NCBI GenBank assembly: GCA_963580285.1
Contig: OY757012.1
Location: 168,194,652 to 168,258,651 of the forward strand
Reading direction: 5' to 3'
Source of the DNA: Lucinisca nassula
Lineage: Eukaryota; Mollusca; Bivalvia; Lucinida; Lucinidae
DNA: 64,000 nucleotides
Position numbers and translations under genes: made by a program. This document shows positions 63,837 to 64,000 of the stretch, piece after piece. Under the pieces are notes generated by a model. That model was not told where the DNA came from. It did not search any database and saw only the letters and a list, made by a program, of their open reading frames with translations. Numbering within the stretch: the stretch's first letter is position 1; each line of letters opens with the position of its first letter.

Positions 63837-64000
63837 AAAAATAAGGTTTACCCCTGTAAACCCCAGTTTTTACTATATAAAACAGGGGTTCGAGGGGGTC
63901 AAAATTATATAGGCATGTTTTCGTGACGACAGCCAGGGTCCTCTGTAGCCATTTAGCCCTAATTCACTGGCAACTCTGGGTGAATCGACAAACCATAGAC
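63837..64000 (+). repeat. P1 tail and window end
   Basis: GTTTACCCCTGTAAACCCCA, TTTTACTATATAAAACAGGG and TTCGAGGGGGTCAAAA are the tail of the P1 family interrupted at 62914. The last 80 bases are not recognised. Confidence 0.65.

Noticed and set aside
1..64000. Endogenous virus or large viral island
   Set aside because: No capsid, polymerase B, integrase or envelope-like motif was seen; all reverse transcriptase pieces fit LINE or Penelope-like elements.

Overview
This is a repeat-saturated piece of an animal nuclear genome, most likely a bivalve mollusc. The clues are intron-split host genes with GT/AG splice sites, tRNA-headed SINEs, many TIR-bearing MITEs, L1-like, Penelope-like, Tc1/mariner and Academ-like relics, and many composite elements with internal 130-170 bp tandem units ending in short hairpins. 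That last pattern matches what is described for bivalve Helentron-type (HINE) elements. No bacterial-style operon, CRISPR array or virus is visible. The species is an inference; no database search was possible.

Host genes. Two are supported. (1) On the minus strand, five small exons (61460-61410, 59868-59803, 54996-54925, 50080-50047, 41762-41749) encode the C-terminal half of the RNA polymerase II subunit RPB7 (POLR2G). They end in a 14-nt coding tail that completes Gly-Leu-Val-Ser-stop. The upstream exons lie beyond base 64000. About 20 kb of intron is filled with mobile elements. (2) At 21341-20410 on the minus strand is a signal-peptide-bearing first coding exon of about 311 codons ending in a GTAAGT donor. 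It resembles the extracellular ligand-binding region of GPR158/CG31760-type orphan receptors. Its later exons were not found.

Layout. 1-13.6 kb: broken Academ-like transposon gene (425-5178), L1-like and Penelope-like reverse transcriptase relics, an unclassified repeat present three times, and a large tandem element. 13.8-20.3 kb: tandem elements, SINEs, a 34-bp minisatellite split by a SINE, and MITEs. 20.4-26.1 kb: receptor exon and MITEs. 26.7-32.2 kb: a Tc1 gene split by a 2.1-kb element with 8-bp target duplications, a mariner relic, and a TIR-complete Tc1-like copy. 32.5-40.7 kb: nested hairpin-ended elements. 41-61.5 kb: RPB7 exons separated by nested elements, SINEs and MITEs. 61.5-64 kb: MITEs and a hairpin-ended element inserted in a long palindrome.

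Main message of the hunt. At least ten elements with unrelated cores share one end grammar. They have a 5' AACNAGA-like start, a short hairpin and then a word X. They end with a 3' hairpin whose outer arms are X and its reverse complement, followed by an A-rich flank. They lie in A-rich sites (SINE tails, palindrome tails, each other). This fits Helentron-type non-autonomous elements and makes the window a good record of their nesting and target choice.
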